A stretch of DNA of 64,000 nt from Pedobacter sp. N36a (GTDB taxonomy: Bacteria > Bacteroidota > Bacteroidia > Sphingobacteriales > Sphingobacteriaceae), in contig NZ_JACSZW010000002.1 of NCBI RefSeq assembly GCF_014472395.1, forward strand, positions 186,001-250,000, read 5' to 3'. The notes below the pieces were generated by a model, which saw only the letters and a program-made list of their open reading frames with translations, had not been told where the DNA came from and searched no databases. Shown here piece by piece: positions 7,784-16,683 of the stretch. The first letter of the stretch is position 1. Every line of letters starts with the position of its first letter. The position numbers and the translations under genes were made by a program.

Positions 7784-7930
7784 ATGAAGGATTATGTTTT
7801 TGAAATTAAGTTGAAGGTAAGAGATTATGAATGTGACCTACAGGGAGTGGTCAACAATGCAGTGTACCAATCTTATTTAGAACATGCCAGACATGAATAT
7901 CTCTTGTCTAAGTCGCAATCCTTTAAATAA
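7784..7930 (+). pseudogene. YbgC/4HBT-type acyl-CoA thioesterase, C-terminally truncated
   Basis: From ATG 7784 the product reads [38 protein letters not shown]. This is the hotdog-fold N-terminus of YbgC-like thioesterases, with the motif D-x-x-G-V-V-N-N and the Y-x-x-Y/F-x-E helix. The family has about 130-140 residues, but this frame stops after 48. It joins directly onto a MutS-like remnant, so a deletion removed the thioesterase C-terminus together with the MutS N-terminus. Confidence 0.75.
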
Positions 7931-8388
7931 GGTATGTTTCAGGTTGGTATTCTACCTACAAGAAGAAACAAGTTAAATTAAAATTAGCAGAGGAATGGGG
8001 AAAGGAGCAGGTTCAAGACAGGGATTTTGACCGTATTTCGCTTTATAATGATCACCAGATTAAAGCTAATGAGGGACATTATTTAAAGACTAAATTGGAA
8101 AGGATCGCTGGAGCAAAAGGAGTACTAGAATTTCTTATTCAAAATAATAACATGGTGATGGTGGCTACGCATGACCTCGAGCTCGCAAATTTGCTGAGCC
8201 CAGGATATAGTCTTTTCCATTTCTCAGAAAAGGTGGAAAATGAAGGATATGTTTTTGATTATAAAATAAAGACCGGGCTCCTTCAAACGAAGAATGCAAT
8301 TAGGCTACTGGAATTATTTGGTTATCCGGAAGTGGTGATAAATTCGGCTAATCAATACCTCGATTCCAGGAGAAATGAGATCAATTGA
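7927..8388 (+). pseudogene. MutS-family ATPase remnant (N-terminus and ATP-binding core missing)
   Basis: The open frame from 7927 lacks a normal start. Its first part (LKLAEEWGKEQVQDRDFDRISLY, here in two pieces) resembles the early cytoplasmic region of Bacteroidota membrane-associated MutS-like proteins. The second part has LERIAGAKGVLEFL, MVMVATHDLELANLL, FDYKIKTGLLQTKNAIRLLEL and GYPEVVI, the C-terminal half of MutS domain V with its conserved THD. The Walker A and Walker B parts of the ATPase, and all DNA-clamp domains, are missing. The two parts are in the same frame, so it could be translated, but not as a repair ATPase. It ends convergently with the patatin gene. Confidence 0.75.
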
Positions 8389-9289
8389 TCTCAATCACCT
8401 TAGGATTTAAGGTATTTTCCTCACCGCATTTATAGCCTAAATCCCACCAATGTTTCATCTGTTCCGGATCAAAGATCAAGGAATTGGAAGTCAGCGCATC
8501 TAAAGGGTGGTAAAAATTCAGTTTCACCTTTTTATTTAGGCTTTCCAGCTTTCCGATGGTTAAATCATCCAGGCCTATTTGGTTGAGCATAAAGCCGAAA
8601 ATCCGGTAAGTTAAATCGAGGGCATTATGGATAGCGGGGGCTTGCTGCAGGCTTCGGTCTGATTTTAAAACGATCACATCAATATCTGTTGCGCCTCTTT
8701 GTATGGCTTCATAGATGGGAATTAAATCACCCATTCCACCATCTGCATAATCATTGCCATTTTTTGACACCAAACTCATGAATGGGACCAAAGAAGTAGA
8801 GGCCCAAATCCAGTCGCAATAATCCTCATAACTATACTCTTTTGCCAGTTTATACTCTACTGTCATTTTAGTAAGATTTGATACCGTCACGATCACATCA
8901 CGGCCAGAGTGCTGTATGTTTTCATAATCAACCCGGCTGATGGTTTTTTTGATCAGATTTCTTAGATTCTCACTTTCTCCAAAGGTCATCTTTTTTTTTA
9001 AGAACATCTTTAAGATCCCCAGATGATTGATGGTGGTTTTGAAGATCCCATCTTTCTTTTTGATAATAAAAGGATCTATATTGAAAATCTGATCTTGTGT
9101 GACTGCAGTAAATACTGCTTTCAACTTGTCTATTTTACCAATAGAAAGTAACGGCACTAATAAACTCCCAGTAGAACTGCCAATAAATATTTTATAATCA
9201 TGCTTACAAACAGTAATTAAATATTCAGCAAGGCCGCCGGCAAAGGCGCCCTTACTGCCACCTCCGGAAATGACTAAAGCTCTAATCAT
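8381..9289 (-). CDS. Patatin-like phospholipase
   Basis: The start at ATG 9289 (MIRALVISGGGSKGAF) puts the oxyanion-hole motif GGGSKG at residues 9-14, as expected for the family; longer upstream starts would add an unlikely tail. The nucleophile is in GSSTG (G-x-S-x-G) and the catalytic aspartate is in YADGGMGD, so both dyad residues are present. The 302-residue protein is probably a cytoplasmic or membrane-peripheral lipid acyl hydrolase. It lies 64 bases after the amidohydrolase on the same strand and may be co-transcribed. Its last codons share a palindrome with the end of the MutS remnant. Confidence 0.88.
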   Translation of the reverse strand: MIRALVISGGGSKGAFAGGLAEYLITVCKHDYKIFIGSSTGSLLVPLLSIGKIDKLKAVFTAVTQDQIFNIDPFIIKKKDGIFKTTINHLGILKMFLKKKMTFGESENLRNLIKKTISRVDYENIQHSGRDVIVTVSNLTKMTVEYKLAKEYSYEDYCDWIWASTSLVPFMSLVSKNGNDYADGGMGDLIPIYEAIQRGATDIDVIVLKSDRSLQQAPAIHNALDLTYRIFGFMLNQIGLDDLTIGKLESLNKKVKLNFYHPLDALTSNSLIFDPEQMKHWWDLGYKCGEENTLNPKVIEIN

Positions 9290-9353
9290 ATTTTTGATGA
9301 TTAATTTAATGATTTTTTTGGAGTAATAAATAACTGTAATTACGTAGCTATAA

Positions 9354-10697
9354 CTACGCCAGATTTTGATAAGCACACCTCCCTTTGTGGTACAATGCTT
9401 TAATCGTTGATTGTCTGGCTACTGCTTCTGCCGAACAGCTGGCTTCTACCAAGTTAAAATCTGCCTGATCACCTGGTTTTGGCCATTGCTGATTGCCCTG
9501 CTCATCTAAAGGAAGCACATGATTCGTCGCAATTTTCAGGCACCTGGAAAGTTCCAGTTCTGTGGAATACCCATAAAGCTGTGCCATTAAATTCGCCTTT
9601 TGCAGCATACTGCCAGTCCCAAATGGACTCCAATGGTCAACCACACTATCAGTACCGGTCATGACAGCAACACCGTGTTTGTATAAAGTAGGAATTGGCA
9701 TGATCAACCCGCCAAAAGGAATCGTTGAAATGATCCCGATTTTTGCAGCTGCCAGTTGTTCGCAAGTCTCGTCCAGTACTTTACCCTGAAGTTTTCCCAA
9801 TGCAAAGCAATGACTAAGAAATGTTTTTCCCTTAAGTTCAGGACTTTCATTTACTTTTTTGATCAGATACTGAACGGTTTTGAACCCACTTTCTCCAGAT
9901 TCATGTAAATGAATGTCAATTCCTCGTTTGTAATCCAGCGCCAGCTGCACCGTGAAATCTATAGATTTCTCAATGCTGCCATCAATAGTCTGTGGATCTA
10001 AACCCCCGATAAAATCAATGTCCATCTGGGCCGCTTCTTTCATTAAACCTTCCGATTTTGATTTGAAAAGTCCATGCTGAGGAAAAGCCACGATTTCTAC
10101 TCCGAAACTATCTTTTTTATTTTCAATAGCTTTATAAAGATTCTTTAAGGAGTTTAATTGAGAAGTCGGTTCAATATTCACATGACTTCTGGCAAAATTA
10201 GTTCCCTTAGATTGCAGCAATTCAATGATACTTTCAGCTCGGGCTGTGGAAGTCTTCAACATTTCCGGCAGGATTTTTTCCTCCAATGCAATCATGTCCT
10301 GTACAGATCGCTGACGTTTGGAAGTCGCCTTCCATTGTCCTCCATAATAGGTCTTGTCCAAATGAATGTGCATGTCTTTCATCGCAGGTAATAGGAGATA
10401 GCCTTTTGCATCTATAGCTCCCTTTATATTGCTGTTAGGCCCGATGGACTTGATTTTTTCATCTTCAACGACCATTGAAAACAAGGCGGTTTTCGTACCT
10501 GTGACTTCAATATCATCACGCTGAAATCCAGTTTCTAGCAGTACGTTCTTAAAAATAAGTGGTTTGGAAGAGGGTAGGTGGTCTGGTGTCCCCATAGCAT
10601 AAGTTGAATTAGGAATAGCGCTGGCGGCGATGCCATATCCAATTGCGCCCATCGTTTGTTGTATGAATTTTTTACGTGTCAGCTCTTGATTACTCAT
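9354..10697 (-). CDS. Metal-dependent amidohydrolase, cytosine-deaminase-like
   Basis: The 447-residue protein has the amidohydrolase TIM-barrel signature: H110 and H112 in DMHIHLDK, H263 with E266 in DIHLHE, H296 in LSHCF and D350 in GTDS. The order and spacing match CodA-type deaminases acting on cytosine or related heterocycles. A GTDSVVDHWSPFGTG segment near the last ligand is also typical. The N-terminus (TRKKFIQQ, then a hydrophobic stretch to about residue 34) suggests export. It looks like a weak Tat-type leader with RK instead of RR, so the route is uncertain. The substrate is not settled by the sequence. Confidence 0.8.
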   Translation of the reverse strand: MSNQELTRKKFIQQTMGAIGYGIAASAIPNSTYAMGTPDHLPSSKPLIFKNVLLETGFQRDDIEVTGTKTALFSMVVEDEKIKSIGPNSNIKGAIDAKGYLLLPAMKDMHIHLDKTYYGGQWKATSKRQRSVQDMIALEEKILPEMLKTSTARAESIIELLQSKGTNFARSHVNIEPTSQLNSLKNLYKAIENKKDSFGVEIVAFPQHGLFKSKSEGLMKEAAQMDIDFIGGLDPQTIDGSIEKSIDFTVQLALDYKRGIDIHLHESGESGFKTVQYLIKKVNESPELKGKTFLSHCFALGKLQGKVLDETCEQLAAAKIGIISTIPFGGLIMPIPTLYKHGVAVMTGTDSVVDHWSPFGTGSMLQKANLMAQLYGYSTELELSRCLKIATNHVLPLDEQGNQQWPKPGDQADFNLVEASCSAEAVARQSTIKALYHKGRCAYQNLA

Positions 10698-10849
10698 GAT
10701 GATTGATGAAGATTATAATAACAAAGTTAATAGGTATCTGCTGAATTTACAGGTAAAAATAGGAATGGATTGACCTTACAAAATTTCTGCATGAATCAAT
10801 ACCCGCTGAGATCAGCAAATCAGAAAAGAAAGCTGAACAAAATAGAGTT

Positions 10850-10891
10850 GACCTAAAAAAAAGGCTGCAGCTGCAGCCCTTTTTTTAGGTC
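10850..10891 (-). terminator. Intrinsic terminator of the hexosaminidase gene
   Basis: A nearly perfect inverted repeat extends over 42 bases, centred on CTGCAGCTGCAG and flanked by runs of A and T. On the minus strand it follows the GH20 stop by 14 bases and ends in a T-run. Confidence 0.8.
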
Positions 10892-10904
10892 AAAAAATCA
10901 GGTG

Positions 10905-13178
10905 TTAATCATGTGCAAAATCAGCTGCACTTACTGTTTTACGCTGACCATCAGGGCCAACATAGTCCAGCGCAAGGGTGTAACCACCGCCACCTTCAAT
11001 AAACAATAATTTGAAAGGGTGGTAGCCCTTACCTAAGGCCACCTGTGCCGACTTTTCAATCGCACTATGTAAACCATCATTATCTACTAACAATTTGTTG
11101 TTCAGGTATAAGTTACTGCCGTCATCTGCACGCAGGTAAAAGGTATAAACACCATCCTCGGTTGCATAAAAATAACCTTCATGCTGTGTTCCAAAAGTAG
11201 GTGCCTGTTCTTTCACTGGAATCTCAATAGCAGCGGTAATGGCATCAGATTTTTTATCTACCTCCTTAATCTCAGTAACAGATTTATAAGACTTAGGATA
11301 ATAAGAGAATTTCAAACCTTTTTCCGCTGTAGCTAAGGAAACTCCTTTTGAATAGGCTTGCTGGTCGTAATCAATGGTATAAACTTCAGCCATCTTTCCA
11401 TTCGGACGGAAGGCGGCAATTTTCAGCTGTGTCGGTTTATTGATCAGTAACTGACCATTATATACCGTTGAATTAACCGTTGGATTTTTGCCATCAGTGG
11501 TGTAACGCAAGATAGAACCAGCTAATGGCTTGACAATATTCAACGTCGTCTGATCTACAAAAACACTTTTCGGAGAAAAGCCAGTCAGGTCCGGCTGACG
11601 GTAATTGATATTCATCGCATCCAATAAAGGATATTGTGCATTCATTCTTTGCTCAAAAGAAGTCCAATTCTTTTCACTGCTGCTCCAAGCCACCTCAGAA
11701 AGTGCTTGCATTCTAGGGAAAATCATGTACTCTAAACGTGCTTCAGAAGGGATGTATTCTGTCCAGATCCCTGCCTGAACGCCCAATACCAATTTCTCTT
11801 CTGCTTTCGTAAATCCGTAATTGTAGGGATCAAAGCCGTATACCTTTTTCAAGGATCCTGCATCTTGCTGAAAATCAAAATAACAGAACTCGCCAGGCAT
11901 CATGATCATATTCAAGCCTTTTTCTGCCGCATGTTTTGGGGCTTTTGGCAGCCATGCTCTCCAGTACATCATCGTAGCAGTAGGAGATACGCCACCTTCC
12001 AGGATCTCATCCCAGCCGATCATTTTCTTACCTTTACTGTTAAAGAAACGCTCCATACGGTGAACGAAATGGCTTTGTAACTCTTCCACGCTTTTTAAGT
12101 TTTCGCGTTTCATCATTTCCTTGCATTCCTCAGATTTGGCCCAGCTGTCTTTTTCTACCTCATCAGCGCCCAAATGAACATACTTGCTTGGGAATAGCGC
12201 GAAAATCTCCGAAAACACATTCTCCGCAAATTCGTAGGTGGTCTCTTTACAAGGACACAGCGGCTCTGAGAAGGTTTTCCCCTGCTGACTAATCCCTGAA
12301 GCAGTCAACCATGGCATGAGCTTCGTAGCGGCCATCATATGGCCCGGCATGTCTATCTCAGGAATCATTTCTACGCCGCGGGAGCTCGCATAGTGAATCA
12401 ATCCGCGCATTTCTTCCTGTGTGTAAAATCCACCGTACATGCGTTCGCCATCAATGGTTTTGAAATGTTTCTCCGGAAGGGCATAATCAGGATTGTCTTT
12501 CGCCAGCTTCAAACAAACCGAATCCTGACCGTTAAGCTTTCTCCAGGCACCTTTTGATGTCAGTTCCGGGTATTTCTTAATCTCTATACGCCAGCCTTGA
12601 TCATCCGTCAGGTGGATGTGGAATTTGTTAAACTTATACAAGACCATACGGTCGATAAAGGTCTTTAAATAAGCGATGTCGAAGAAATGTCTGGAAACAT
12701 CAAGGTGGATGCCGCGCCATGCAAATTTCGGCCCATCCGCAATCTTCACCGCGGGGACCACAAAAGAAGCAGCGCCAGGTTTTAAGGCAGCAGTGCCAAT
12801 AAGTTGTTTTAAGGTCGAGATGGCCCAAAAAGCACCTTCCGGGCTGGCAGTCAGGATGGTCACCTGACTAGGTTCTACCAGGAGTTTGTAACCTTCTGCT
12901 GCGGTAATTCCCACATCTTTCTTAATCAGGATAAAATTAGGGCGTTTGGTACCTGCTTTTAAACCAGCAGTAATCTGCTGCAGTTCTTTAGTGGCATCCG
13001 CAAACCCAGCACCTCCACCATTGCGGATCACTGTGTTCTTGTACCAGTTGAATTGACCTGGCATGTTTTCCATCTGCGCAGGTTTAGGAATAATCGGGTA
13101 GGCCGCTTCCTGTGACAGCACCGAAAAACTGGTGCCAGCCGATAGGAAACAAATTAGTAAAAATCGTTTTAGGTTCAT
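10905..13178 (-). CDS. GH20 beta-N-acetylhexosaminidase with C-terminal PA14 domain
   Basis: The 757-residue secreted enzyme has a signal peptide (1-22), a GH20b domain (about 25-150) and the GH20 barrel from about 152. FHIHLTDDQGWR is conserved, and the catalytic pair D339-E340 sits in HLGADE. A chitobiase-type C-terminal domain (about 545-600, RYTTDGKNPT) and a PA14 domain (about 625-750, with LRADDGSNLYLNN) follow. It removes terminal beta-linked GlcNAc or GalNAc by substrate-assisted catalysis. PA14 probably binds glycan. The gene is divergent from a sulfatase, which suggests a joint role in sulfated aminoglycan breakdown. Confidence 0.93.
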   Translation of the reverse strand: MNLKRFLLICFLSAGTSFSVLSQEAAYPIIPKPAQMENMPGQFNWYKNTVIRNGGGAGFADATKELQQITAGLKAGTKRPNFILIKKDVGITAAEGYKLLVEPSQVTILTASPEGAFWAISTLKQLIGTAALKPGAASFVVPAVKIADGPKFAWRGIHLDVSRHFFDIAYLKTFIDRMVLYKFNKFHIHLTDDQGWRIEIKKYPELTSKGAWRKLNGQDSVCLKLAKDNPDYALPEKHFKTIDGERMYGGFYTQEEMRGLIHYASSRGVEMIPEIDMPGHMMAATKLMPWLTASGISQQGKTFSEPLCPCKETTYEFAENVFSEIFALFPSKYVHLGADEVEKDSWAKSEECKEMMKRENLKSVEELQSHFVHRMERFFNSKGKKMIGWDEILEGGVSPTATMMYWRAWLPKAPKHAAEKGLNMIMMPGEFCYFDFQQDAGSLKKVYGFDPYNYGFTKAEEKLVLGVQAGIWTEYIPSEARLEYMIFPRMQALSEVAWSSSEKNWTSFEQRMNAQYPLLDAMNINYRQPDLTGFSPKSVFVDQTTLNIVKPLAGSILRYTTDGKNPTVNSTVYNGQLLINKPTQLKIAAFRPNGKMAEVYTIDYDQQAYSKGVSLATAEKGLKFSYYPKSYKSVTEIKEVDKKSDAITAAIEIPVKEQAPTFGTQHEGYFYATEDGVYTFYLRADDGSNLYLNNKLLVDNDGLHSAIEKSAQVALGKGYHPFKLLFIEGGGGYTLALDYVGPDGQRKTVSAADFAHD

Positions 13179-13318
13179 TTAAATCGTATTGTGTGTACTC
13201 AAAATAACTAAAAAATATCCGAACAAAGGCCAAAAAATAGCAGAGTTTCATCCTAATACTTCCCTAATTAATTACTCTAAAAGCTTTTTTTCTTAAAAGA
13301 ACACGCTATTTTTAGAAT

Positions 13319-14869
13319 ATGAAATTGTATCGTCCGAAGCTCCAACGCATTTTGCTCTATTTTTCCCTTATTTTTATCAGTACCACAGGCCGTATTTATG
13401 CCCAAAAAAAGCCAAATATCATTGTATTTCTAGTCGACGATATGGGTTGGCAAGATACTTCTTTGCCTTTTTGGACGCAAAAAACGCCCTTAAACGAGCG
13501 TTACCATACGCCAAATATGGAAAGACTTGCTAAAGATGGAGTCAAATTCACGAATGCCTATGCTACCCCAGTATGTACGCCAAGCAGAGTCAGCATGATC
13601 ACAGGAATGAATGCGGCCCATCATAAGGTCACCAATTGGACCTCGCCGCAATTGAATGTTTCTTCAGATAACGCGGATGAGCAGTTTGCAGCTGCCAGCT
13701 GGAATTATACAGGGCTAAGCCCTAAAGCAGGGATTCCAAATACAATCTATGCCACTCCATATCCGCAATTACTAAAAGATGCGGGATATTTCACGGTTCA
13801 TGTTGGAAAGGCGCATTGGGCATCAGTAGGTACTCCAGGCGCAAGTCCCTACAACCTCGGTTTTATCGTAAATGTTGCTGGGCACGCTGCCGGCCATCCT
13901 CAAAGCTATTTTGCGCAGGATTATTACGGCAACAAGCCCGGGAAAAATACGATGCAGTCTGTACCGGATTTAGAAGAATATTATGGTTCAGATACTTTCT
14001 TGACAGAAGCACTAACGCTGGAAGCCATAAAGGTATTGGATGGGCCGATAAAGAACAAACAGCCTTTTTATTTAAATATGGCGCATTATGCGGTACACGA
14101 TCCTTTGCAAGCTGATCCTCGTTTCTATCAAAAATATGTAGATAAAGGTTTAGATCCGCAGGAAGCCAAGTATGCGTCTTTACTGGAAGGAATGGATAAA
14201 AGCCTGGGTGACATCATGGATTACCTAAAAGCAAAAGATGTTGCTCAAAATACCATTATCATCTTTATGAGCGACAATGGTGGGCTCAGTCTGACGCCGA
14301 CAAGAGGAGGTTTGCCACATACACAAAACTTGCCGTTGAAAGCGGGTAAGGGATCTATAAATGAGGGAGGTATCCGAGAACCGATGCTCGTAAAATGGCC
14401 AGGGGTGGTGAAAGCTGCAACCACTGCCAATCAGTATGTCATCATAGAAGACTTTTTCCCCACCGTATTGGAAATGGCAGGGATAAAACAATATAAAACC
14501 ATTCAGGAACTGGATGGTAAAAGTATAGTACCCATTTTAAAGAACGTAAATTATACCGATAATGAACGTACATTATATTGGCATACCCCGAATAAATGGA
14601 TCCCTAATGATGGGCCAGGAATTAATTATAAATCCGCCATCAGAAAAGGAGATTGGAAGTTAATTTATAACATGCGAGATGGTACTAAAGACTTGTACCA
14701 TCTAAAAACGGATATCGGAGAGCTAAAAAATCTGGCGTTGGGAAACCCAGAAAAAGTTAAAGAATTGTCTACTTTACTAGCTGCACAATTGAGAAAATGG
14801 AAAGCGCCTATGCCTATTGTTAAAAGTACTGGAAAGCCAGTAGCAATGCCCGACCAGACCGACCAATAA
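13319..14869 (+). CDS. Secreted sulfatase (formylglycine type)
   Basis: The 516-residue protein has a signal peptide (to about residue 28, YAQ) and starts its mature part with KPNIIVFLVDDMGWQD, the metal-binding aspartate pair of S1 sulfatases. The signature is C86-T-P-S-R, where the cysteine is converted to formylglycine. A later metal site is IIFMSDNGG. It should hydrolyse sulfate esters outside the cytoplasm, probably on a glycan. The next gene lies 26 bases downstream in the same direction, so the sulfatase and the SGNH esterase form an operon. The exact sulfated sugar cannot be inferred. Confidence 0.92.
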   Translation: MKLYRPKLQRILLYFSLIFISTTGRIYAQKKPNIIVFLVDDMGWQDTSLPFWTQKTPLNERYHTPNMERLAKDGVKFTNAYATPVCTPSRVSMITGMNAAHHKVTNWTSPQLNVSSDNADEQFAAASWNYTGLSPKAGIPNTIYATPYPQLLKDAGYFTVHVGKAHWASVGTPGASPYNLGFIVNVAGHAAGHPQSYFAQDYYGNKPGKNTMQSVPDLEEYYGSDTFLTEALTLEAIKVLDGPIKNKQPFYLNMAHYAVHDPLQADPRFYQKYVDKGLDPQEAKYASLLEGMDKSLGDIMDYLKAKDVAQNTIIIFMSDNGGLSLTPTRGGLPHTQNLPLKAGKGSINEGGIREPMLVKWPGVVKAATTANQYVIIEDFFPTVLEMAGIKQYKTIQELDGKSIVPILKNVNYTDNERTLYWHTPNKWIPNDGPGINYKSAIRKGDWKLIYNMRDGTKDLYHLKTDIGELKNLALGNPEKVKELSTLLAAQLRKWKAPMPIVKSTGKPVAMPDQTDQ

Positions 14870-14895
14870 GACCTGAAAAGAACCTAAACAAACAA

Positions 14896-16656
14896 ATGAA
14901 AAAACACCTGATATCCATGATCATTATCATGGTCTTAACTATTTTTAAATCAGCAGTAGCACAAGAAAGTAAAACCTGGAATCCTGCAGCAGATACCCTC
15001 AATGTTGTTCATGGAAGAGGCTGGGAAAAAGGCTACAAAAGCAATTACGATCGCCTCCCTGCAGATGCAGAGAGAAAGGTTCGGGCAGCAGTGTGGAACC
15101 TGGCCGAAAATAGCGCCGGACTCCACCTGAGGTTCAAAACGGATGCGGAACAGATCGTGGTTAAATTTACAGTAAAGGGTGCCCATCAAATGCCGCACAT
15201 GCCGGCTACTGGAGTGAGTGGAGTCGATTTATATGTGAAAGATGTAAATGGCAAATGGCTCTGGTGTGCCGGTAAGTTTGCTTTTGGAGATACCATTCAG
15301 TATCGATTCTCTAATATTTTGGGAAAAGAAGGTCAGGTGAAAGACCGGGAATATAAATTATACCTGCCGCTGTACAACAGTGTAAAATGGATGGAAATTG
15401 GACTTCCGAAGGAAGCCAGCTTAACCAAAATCCCCGTACAGCAGGAAAAACCAATTGTAGTATATGGGACTTCTATCGCACAGGGCGCCTGTGCCACAAG
15501 GCCAGGGCTGGCCTGGACTTCCATTACCGCAAGAAAACTGGAACGGCCAATGGTAAACTTGGGCTTCTCAGGAAACGGAAAGCTGGAGCCCGAAGTATTG
15601 GATTACATCACGCAAATAGATGCAAAGCTGTATGTGGTCGACTGCCTGCCAAATCTAATCAGCAAAGACATGAATGCCACACTGAGTAAAAAGATCGTGG
15701 ATGCCGTCCGTCAGATTCAGCAGAAAAGACCCGGAGTGCCTATTTTGCTCACAGAACATGATGGCTTTGCAGAGGCTGAAATGCAGCCCATCAGAAAAAG
15801 AGAAATTGAAACCATCAATGGCATCCTTAAAAGTACAGTAGATTCCCTGACAAATGCAGGGGTTAAAAACCTGTACCTACTTTCCAAAACAGAAATTGCG
15901 CAAGACATTGAAAGTATGGTAGATGGTGTACATCCCAATGATATCGGTATGATGAACTACGCCATTGCTTATGAAAAGAAGATTAAAAGTATTTTTAAAG
16001 AAGCAGAAGGCCGGATATCTACCACCATTCCTGTTACCCAAAGGAGAGATGCGAATACGTACGATTGGGAAACTAGACACCACCAAGTTTTATCGTATAC
16101 AGCAGCACATCAGCCAAAACTCGTGTTCATCGGAAACTCCATCACCCATTACTGGGGAGGACAGCCCGCTGCTCCCCTTGCAAATGGCAAAGATTCATGG
16201 GCTAAATACTTTGGAAATAAAAACGCACTGAACATGGGCTTTGGATGGGACCGAATTGAGAACGTGCTATGGCGTGTCAATCATGGAGAACTGGATGGTT
16301 TTTCTGCTCAACAAATTGTACTGATGATTGGTACCAATAACCTGGAATTCAATACAGACGAAGAGATTTTGCAAGGCTTGAAAAACCTGATGAAAACTAT
16401 TCAGGATAAACAGCCCAATTCAAAATTATTGCTGGTAGGCATCCTGCCAAGAAAGGGTATGGAGGCCAGAATTTCAAAACTGAACCCGCAGATGGCAAAG
16501 CTAGTTAATGGAAAAGGATTGAAATATGTAGATGCTTCAGCAGTTTTTCTAAACCCTCAAAAACGAATTGATGAATCCTTGTTTTCTGATGGGCTGCACC
16601 CAAATGCAATAGGATACGAGCGTTTAGGGAAAATCCTGTCCGCACAATTATTTTAA
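14896..16656 (+). CDS. Secreted protein with two SGNH/GDSL hydrolase domains
   Basis: After a signal peptide (to about residue 22) comes a beta-rich N-terminal domain (about 30-170). The first SGNH domain (about 185-370) has YGTSIAQG as the serine block and DGVHPND as the Asp/His block. The second SGNH domain (about 405-586) has FIGNSITHYW, NMGFGWDRIENVLW, MIGTNN and DGLHPNAIGYERL. Each domain has its own serine, glycine, asparagine and histidine blocks, so both could be active. SGNH enzymes remove O-acetyl or other acyl groups from glycans. The fusion would suit deacylation of a decorated glycan alongside the sulfatase and GH20. Confidence 0.88.
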   Translation: MKKHLISMIIIMVLTIFKSAVAQESKTWNPAADTLNVVHGRGWEKGYKSNYDRLPADAERKVRAAVWNLAENSAGLHLRFKTDAEQIVVKFTVKGAHQMPHMPATGVSGVDLYVKDVNGKWLWCAGKFAFGDTIQYRFSNILGKEGQVKDREYKLYLPLYNSVKWMEIGLPKEASLTKIPVQQEKPIVVYGTSIAQGACATRPGLAWTSITARKLERPMVNLGFSGNGKLEPEVLDYITQIDAKLYVVDCLPNLISKDMNATLSKKIVDAVRQIQQKRPGVPILLTEHDGFAEAEMQPIRKREIETINGILKSTVDSLTNAGVKNLYLLSKTEIAQDIESMVDGVHPNDIGMMNYAIAYEKKIKSIFKEAEGRISTTIPVTQRRDANTYDWETRHHQVLSYTAAHQPKLVFIGNSITHYWGGQPAAPLANGKDSWAKYFGNKNALNMGFGWDRIENVLWRVNHGELDGFSAQQIVLMIGTNNLEFNTDEEILQGLKNLMKTIQDKQPNSKLLLVGILPRKGMEARISKLNPQMAKLVNGKGLKYVDASAVFLNPQKRIDESLFSDGLHPNAIGYERLGKILSAQLF

Positions 16657-16683
16657 AATTAACTGACCAGATTGATAACTACT

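Noticed and set aside
1421..8388. A single large deletion or chimeric join as the explanation of region 1
   Set aside because: Intact genes (LytTR regulator, lipoprotein, membrane/XRE pair) lie between the remnants and several breaks are inside genes, so multiple independent events are needed.
9354..10697. Strict Tat substrate call for the amidohydrolase
   Set aside because: The leader has TRKKF rather than a twin-arginine motif, so I only note a possible export signal.
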